A DNA stretch of 64,000 bases from Pachyseris speciosa. Taxonomy: Eukaryota > Cnidaria > Anthozoa > Scleractinia > Pachyseridae. Position 1 is the stretch's first letter; every line of letters begins with the position of its first letter. The stretch is from the NCBI GenBank assembly GCA_016490735.1, contig JAEMWC010000129.1, positions 227,501-291,500 of the forward strand, in the 5' to 3' direction. A model generated the notes under the pieces. That model ran no database searches. It was given only the letters and a program-made list of their open reading frames with translations, and was not told where the DNA came from. Of this stretch, positions 58,733-64,000 are shown one piece after another. The position numbers were made by a program, and so were the translations under genes.

Positions 58733-61700
58733 TCAAGACTGCGACGTGAAGAACTGATCGAGCATCGCATTTTCTTCGTCTTCTAGTGACTGAATTATTG
58801 TCCTCGGTTTTAACTTTTCCTTGTACAGTTCATTTCCGCAATCGTCGATCTGTGAGACTTTGAGAAATTCTGAAGTAGCTTCAAACAAAGTGAACGCTCC
58901 ACAATCACCCTTAAAATACCTGTAAACAAAAATAACGACAACAAGTTTTCATTTTGCACCCATTCTTGATAAGAGGAAGAGGAAGTAGGGGAAGAAGGTG
59001 GTGGGATCCTTGGGCGCAAACGAGGGTGGGGAGGGAGGGGGGGAGACAAAGGAAACTTCTCCTTTTCCCCTCCCGTGGCGCTCCTCGCATCTTCGGCACT
59101 TCCGATTCTCCTCTTCTCTCCCCCTTTTAGCAGCTGCTAAACAGGCTGGATGCCCATCCACCCCCAACCTTCGCAGCGTTTAATTTCAGTAGTTGATTGT
59201 TTTTACGATATTTTTTGTGAAATTGGCAGTGATCTCAAAAGCTCTAAGCTGGTCACAGTGGTCAGTCGCTCTAACGTAACTAACTGAGTACCTGAAATAC
59301 AAAGTAACCATATAATAAAATGAAACTCAGTTATAAATAATAGTTTTGAAGAGTTGAGGGATCCAAACGATAAACCCAAATTCCGACTGGAGAGGTCAGT
59401 TTCCGGTAAAATTTCCTTAAGCTTAATTAGGCAGGTCGAAAGACATGAACCAGCCTAACTCAGCCGGTTTTTTAGATCACAAAGCGAAGTCTTTTTTGTG
59501 TAGAAATTATAGGTTGTCCGTGACATGGATTTATCTATCGCGGTAAATGCCAATGAGGACTGACTGATGTTAGTAGCATCTCAAGGTTTGGGAGTGTTAA
59601 CGGGTTAATTGCTACACCTAGGTGCGGCGGCAAATGTAATATATTTTGAGCTTAATGGTAAGACATTTGAATGGTTTTGGCCTGAAAAAGACATCCATTT
59701 TAGTGGTTGTGCATTTTTTCGCCGCCTTATTTTCGCCTCGCTCTGCCAGTACTAACGCGCTCCGTTTACCATCTGAACGCCTGGAACAGGCTAAATCAGT
59801 GGTGTAGTCTCTGACTTACTTGAGTGATCCACAAACGGTCTTTTTATGGACCGGGTATGGACTGTAGAAGTTTCCGTTTCCTGTAACGAAGTAGTGTACG
59901 TCAGAATGTTCCTCTTTAAGATGCTGCAAAAATAATTCAATACTGTAGTTACGCCTTTGCTAGCATGACCTTCCTTTTTGGCATAACCATTAAAACTCTT
60001 GACTGACTCAAATACAACCTCCGGAAGCCAAATACGAAAAGGCGAAGATATATAGATTCATAACTGATTGGCCGTCTACGAGAATTGAACATCTTAGCTT
60101 CCTTCATTGGATTCATTGGATTTTAGTCAATCCGGTTTCTCTGGCAACTAGGGGAACAGCCTGTCACTACTGGATTCAGTGCTGTGCTTTGCAGGGCTTT
60201 CTTGAGAGTTTTGTAAGAACGACAGTGTGAAGATACCCAGTCAAACACCACTAGTGGAGACAGGCAATGTGTCTTCTTTGAGAGCTCAACAAGACGGAGG
60301 ATACCAAGAGTCAACCACCATTTTCTGATGGAAAACCCGTTGCATTTATAAACCGCATGACCAGAGAGCATGGTCAGAGCGAATCAAAGGTATCTGTATA
60401 GGTAAGCCAAAAGTGCAGCTGTCTCCTGTGGTGATTTGAGAAGAGTAGCCTCCTCCCTCAAAAAGGTGCGTTTTATTGGTGCGGAAAAAATAAATTTTTT
60501 TGAATTGTGATTTACCTGTAAATTGTGATCATGACCGCTGAGGTAAGCAGTGACGTCATACTCTTCCAATAGTGGTTTGAGGTCGGATATAAGGTATGGA
60601 GTGCTGCCATGGATACCGGCTGACACGACAGGGTGGTGTCCTGCTACAATGAGGTAGTCCGCACTGAAAGTTATTTAGAGAGATAAGCTATGATAAATTG
60701 CTACCTGACAGTCAAATATATATACAGCAAAACTTTTTTGTCCGTCGTCACTTGTAAACACCCATCAGCCAATTAGGCGACAAATTTATGCACAATATTT
60801 GGTGATGTCTTAAAAAGGTTCAATTGTTTCAGTGAGGAGAGTTCCAAAGTTGTTTAATTTGTAAATCCACTTAATTAAAATGTGGAGAATGTTCTTGTCA
60901 TGTTTTCAAAGAAGCCACCAGTTTTCTCCACGTTTTGTCCTTGCGTTGTGGCTATGAATTTGTCCTTCAAATACATTTCCACGTAAAACCAAAGCAGTTA
61001 CCCTGGCCAGTGACGACAGATGAAAGCAGCGCAACACAACAATCAGAACCCGAAGGAAATATATGCAACCGGTGCTAAGCGCATGAAGATGTTTTCGTTT
61101 GTTTGGTTTTGGTTTTGCTTCTCATTGGTTGAAAAAAGGGCGCGAGTTTTGTTAGTCAGTCACAGAGTGTATACGTAGTAGTGCAAAACCAAAGCAAACG
61201 CATATTAGACTGGGAGTAGTCTCCAATTTCGGCGATGGATTGTGGGGCGGGAGAAACACACGCACGCTCGCGAAATGGCGAGGAGACGCGACGCGAGGGA
61301 AGCGTCTCCTCGCCATTTCCCGCGCGCGTGTGTGTTTCTCGATCCCCACAATCCATCGCCGAAATTAGAGACTACTCGCAGTCTAAACGCATATTGGTTT
61401 CGACACTCAATTGAAAACCGCTCCACGATTTGTAGATTTATTTAATAGTACTTACTCCGAGTCTCTAAGGGTATCTTTTATCCATCTTAGCTGTTCGTCC
61501 TGTTCTGGTAACGTCTTTAAATGTATTTGACTAAATTATTGAACAAAAACAGCACGTTAAACGTCAACATAAGAGGATTAGCCGTTTGGGTTAAACAGTG
61601 TGTGTAAATCAGGTATATTTGAGCCTAACGGATAAGGATAAATTTTACGTCTGATCGTAGGAACAACCGGCTGTAGTCGTACTCACTTTCTACAGCAGAG

Positions 61701-62635
61701 TAGTGTGGTGTCTATCATCACCAGTTGGACTGTTTTGTATGAGCCCGGTATCTTGAAGACTGAAACAGAAGAGAAATAGAGTGATTTCCTTTTGTCTATG
61801 AAAAACAGCTTGCTCTGATAGCTCACGTTGGAAATGATTAGGATAGAGAGTGCCTCGTGAGATATTGTGGGATTGCTTGGAACAGGCGATTGTTCGGTAT
61901 TGTACGCGCGAGGAGATCGGACAAGTTAGTTAACACGACAAAATTAGACCGATTTTTTGACTTAACTCGCATCATCGTCATAAAGTTTTACGTTAATAAT
62001 AAGGTAAAAGAATGCCCTTCTCTTGTGTTTGGTTGTAGATCACTGAGTGCATCAAACCAGTCTTTTAATAGGGCGATTTTCAATCCAGGGTCGAAAGTAA
62101 TTCTCTTGTGCTCTAACTTGTTTTTCTGTACTTTGCTCCGTGATTGGTTGGAAGAACTCGCGCCACTTTTGCAACGTACCAATGAGAGGCAAAAACCGTC
62201 GCGGCTTGGCCGCACGCATTTTCCGGCGCTCGGGCGCGGCCGGCTGCATGAATTTGTCACGAATTCTGATTGGCCCATTTCGCCGTCCACGCCTGTTGTA
62301 ATATAATTGGTCTTGCAGATTAATTGTCTTGGTTTTGATATTTACGACAATCAATTGAAAACCACTCTAAAAATCCCATGATTACCTTGCGTATAAAAGA
62401 AGTAAGGAAATTGCCAGCGCCGGGACCTCTTGGTGTAGGCGATCTGAGCAGACACGTTGGTGGCGTGATCGTGGTTTCCAGCTATCATGTACCACGTGGC
62501 TCTCTTTAGGGTAGGGTTCGTGTACACGTGTTCAAATGTTGATGTAAATCGGTGGTCATCCACATTCTTTACGCCTTCAAAATAGAAGTTGTCGCCTAAT
62601 CCAATGACAAATTTTACTTCTTTCATATCGGCATA
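58733..62635 (-). CDS. ACP5: Purple (tartrate-resistant) acid phosphatase, ACP5-type, 5' partial, six exons
   Basis: Exons 62386-62635, 61687-61759, 61456-61530, 60516-60663, 59820-59923 and 58733-58919, all in consistent phase, 278 codons plus TGA. Metallophosphatase motifs: [42 protein letters not shown] and GHDHNLQ, which provide metal and phosphate ligands of the binuclear centre. The first GDWG motif and signal peptide must be in exons upstream; I could not find them up to 64000. The GHYP block reads GHHP. ACP5-type enzymes are secreted or lysosomal phosphatases and proteins of about 320-340 aa, so roughly 50-70 residues are missing. A MITE lies just inside the first visible intron. Confidence 0.9.
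61206..61385. mobile_element. Foldback MITE with 9-bp target duplication, nested in another MITE
   Basis: Ends TAGACTGGGAGTAGTCTC and GAGACTACTCGCAGTCTA; arms meet in a GAGGAGACGCGACG core. AACGCATAT flanks at 61197-61205 and 61386-61394. The flanking sequence belongs to the TAGAGCGGTTTTC family (right end TCAATTGAAAACCGCTCC). Same family as 13965-14125. In an ACP5 intron. Confidence 0.9.
62069..62370. mobile_element. TAGAGCGGTTTTC-family MITE next to a splice donor
   Basis: Ends AGGGCGATTTTCAATCC / TCAATTGAAAACCACTCTAA; core alignable with 5584-5873. Its right end is 15 bp from the donor of ACP5 exon 62386-62635. Confidence 0.8.
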
Positions 62636-62639
62636 CTAA

Positions 62640-64000
62640 AAAGAGGAAAATAATATTGAAATTTGTACATTAGTTTGCTCAGTCAATTTACAGGTCTGGA
62701 AAGCCTTATCAGTGTACTTAATTACGGATCAAACCTGCTCCGTATGGCTATATCACGATATCAAACTCCTAACTCTATCCGTTGTCACTCGTCGCGTTAC
62801 CATGGGCTAATTAATTTTATGTTGATATACGTTTACACCACATTTGTGACCACCATCCACTACTGTACCTGCCTGAAGGACACCTTGGCAGCCACTTTAT
62901 ACGGCAATATTGTTAGTCCTAGTAGAATCCCCATTTCTCTACAATTAGGAAAACGGGCGACGCATGCACCTTTCCAGTCTGATACAGACGTGCACTGGGA
63001 AGCCTACCACCCTGACCACACCAAGTGGCTTCTTGCTGTCCCATTCTGTTTATGTTTGCGAAATTCGAAAGGCTGTTATAAAGGCAAGTCTGTATCCTTT
63101 AATGTTAAATATACATGAACCGCAAACTTCAAGCTCAGGACAAACTAGAGTGTAAAAAAGGCAAAACTTCTGCACAGCAAGAGTGTGCCTTGCGTTTGGG
63201 ACCTGAAGAATATCTTCAGTTTTCCTTCGTTTTTCTTCATACGTGTAAAACCCACAGTTATTCATTGTATGAAAAAACAACTGTCATGTGATAAAAAGTG
63301 TATCTAAAATTCAGGAATAACAGTAAAAACAATCTTATAACCATCTTAAAAATGAAACGATAAGCCAGTGATATTTTTGTTTAACATTGATAGTAAATCA
63401 GAAGAGTGTGTGTAACGTTATAAATTAAAATTTGTTTGAAGCCTGTTCCAGGCATTCAGATTGTGGGGAGTGTCAAGATGATTAAAGATTGCGGCACTAG
63501 AAAATATCCCCCCTCCCCCCCCCTCCCGCAAACAGAGAAAAACAAATAAACAAAAAAATCCACGAAAAAATCGTGCAGGGGACTGGACCGCCCCCCCCCC
63601 CCCAAAAAAAATAAATAAATAAATAAAATTGAATAATAAATAAATAAATAAATAATCCTGCATAGGCAATGGCCGTGAAAAAAAATCAAGCAAGCTGGAA
63701 AAGTCCCCTCACCTCCCTCCCCCCCGCCCCATCACTTTTCTATTGGTCCGTCCCTTACCGACACACTTTCGTGTTTCAACGAAACGGTTTGGGGTTTGGC
63801 CAATATTTGAGATCTTGTGAAAGGCAGCCTAAATACTTCTTACTCTTCCCTTAGTGTTTAATTAGGCTGAGAAAAAGAGGGATTGCTCGTGTTTGCTTTT
63901 CGATGGAATCACTGTTCCTTTTCAGCTGGCTTATCATTACGGCGAAAAGATGCGGAACAATTTTGGTTCAATGAGCGGCCACTTTCGATTATTTACCAAA
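62640..64000. other. Upstream intron or flank of ACP5-type gene, no feature certain
   Basis: No GDWG-encoding exon was found on the minus strand. Contains C-runs (63511-63526, 63591-63603) and an (AAAT)n/(AATA)n stretch at 63605-63655. Nothing else is supported. Confidence 0.4.

Noticed and set aside
61857..62354. 149-codon plus and 100-codon minus frames
   Set aside because: They overlap the MITE and the ACP5 intron and show repeat-derived sequence only.

Overview
This is an intron-rich, AT-rich metazoan nuclear window full of small repeats. The repeat content (several tRNA-headed SINE families, many foldback and terminal-inverted-repeat (TIR) elements, decayed LINEs, Tc1 and integrase-type transposons) together with the genes points to a cnidarian, most likely a stony coral. 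That assignment rests on general familiarity, not on a database search.

Layout, left to right. (1) 1-645: tandem array of a 249-bp unit carrying a tRNA-Thr-like SINE. (2) 1311-3325 (+): last three exons of a multi-pass membrane protein whose topology resembles the gustatory-receptor-like (7tm_7) superfamily. (3) 3.4-9.2 kb: foldbacks, an inverted cluster of tRNA-like SINEs, a TTAA-flanked MITE and a GAT-rich minisatellite. (4) 9734-31781 (-): a complete 18-exon EIF2AK1 (HRI, eIF2-alpha kinase) gene. Every splice phase agrees and the exons sum to 678 codons plus stop. Its introns hold at least ten transposons, including a 5.3-kb integrase-type DNA transposon, and a 1-kb CAT microsatellite. (5) 31979-36767 (+): a five-exon DEAD-box helicase resembling mitochondrial DDX28, divergent from EIF2AK1, with 197 bp between the two start codons. 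(6) 38965-40955 and 47372-50829 (-): two tandem-duplicated two-exon class A GPCR genes. Between them lies a decayed L1-like LINE broken by a SINE, a MITE and an internal duplication. (7) 52.0-57.4 kb: a small exon, a dead Tc1 element and a second LINE (ORF1 plus start of ORF2) split by a MITE. (8) 58733-62635 (-): the last six exons of an ACP5-type purple acid phosphatase; the 5' end is not found and probably lies beyond the right edge.

Functional reading: EIF2AK1 and the DDX28-like gene probably share a bidirectional promoter, pairing an integrated-stress-response kinase with a predicted mitochondrial RNA helicase. The coral kinase keeps its catalytic residues and C-terminal coiled coil but lacks residues matching the vertebrate haem ligands, so haem control is doubtful here. 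The repeats give several datable nested insertions with recognisable target-site duplications.
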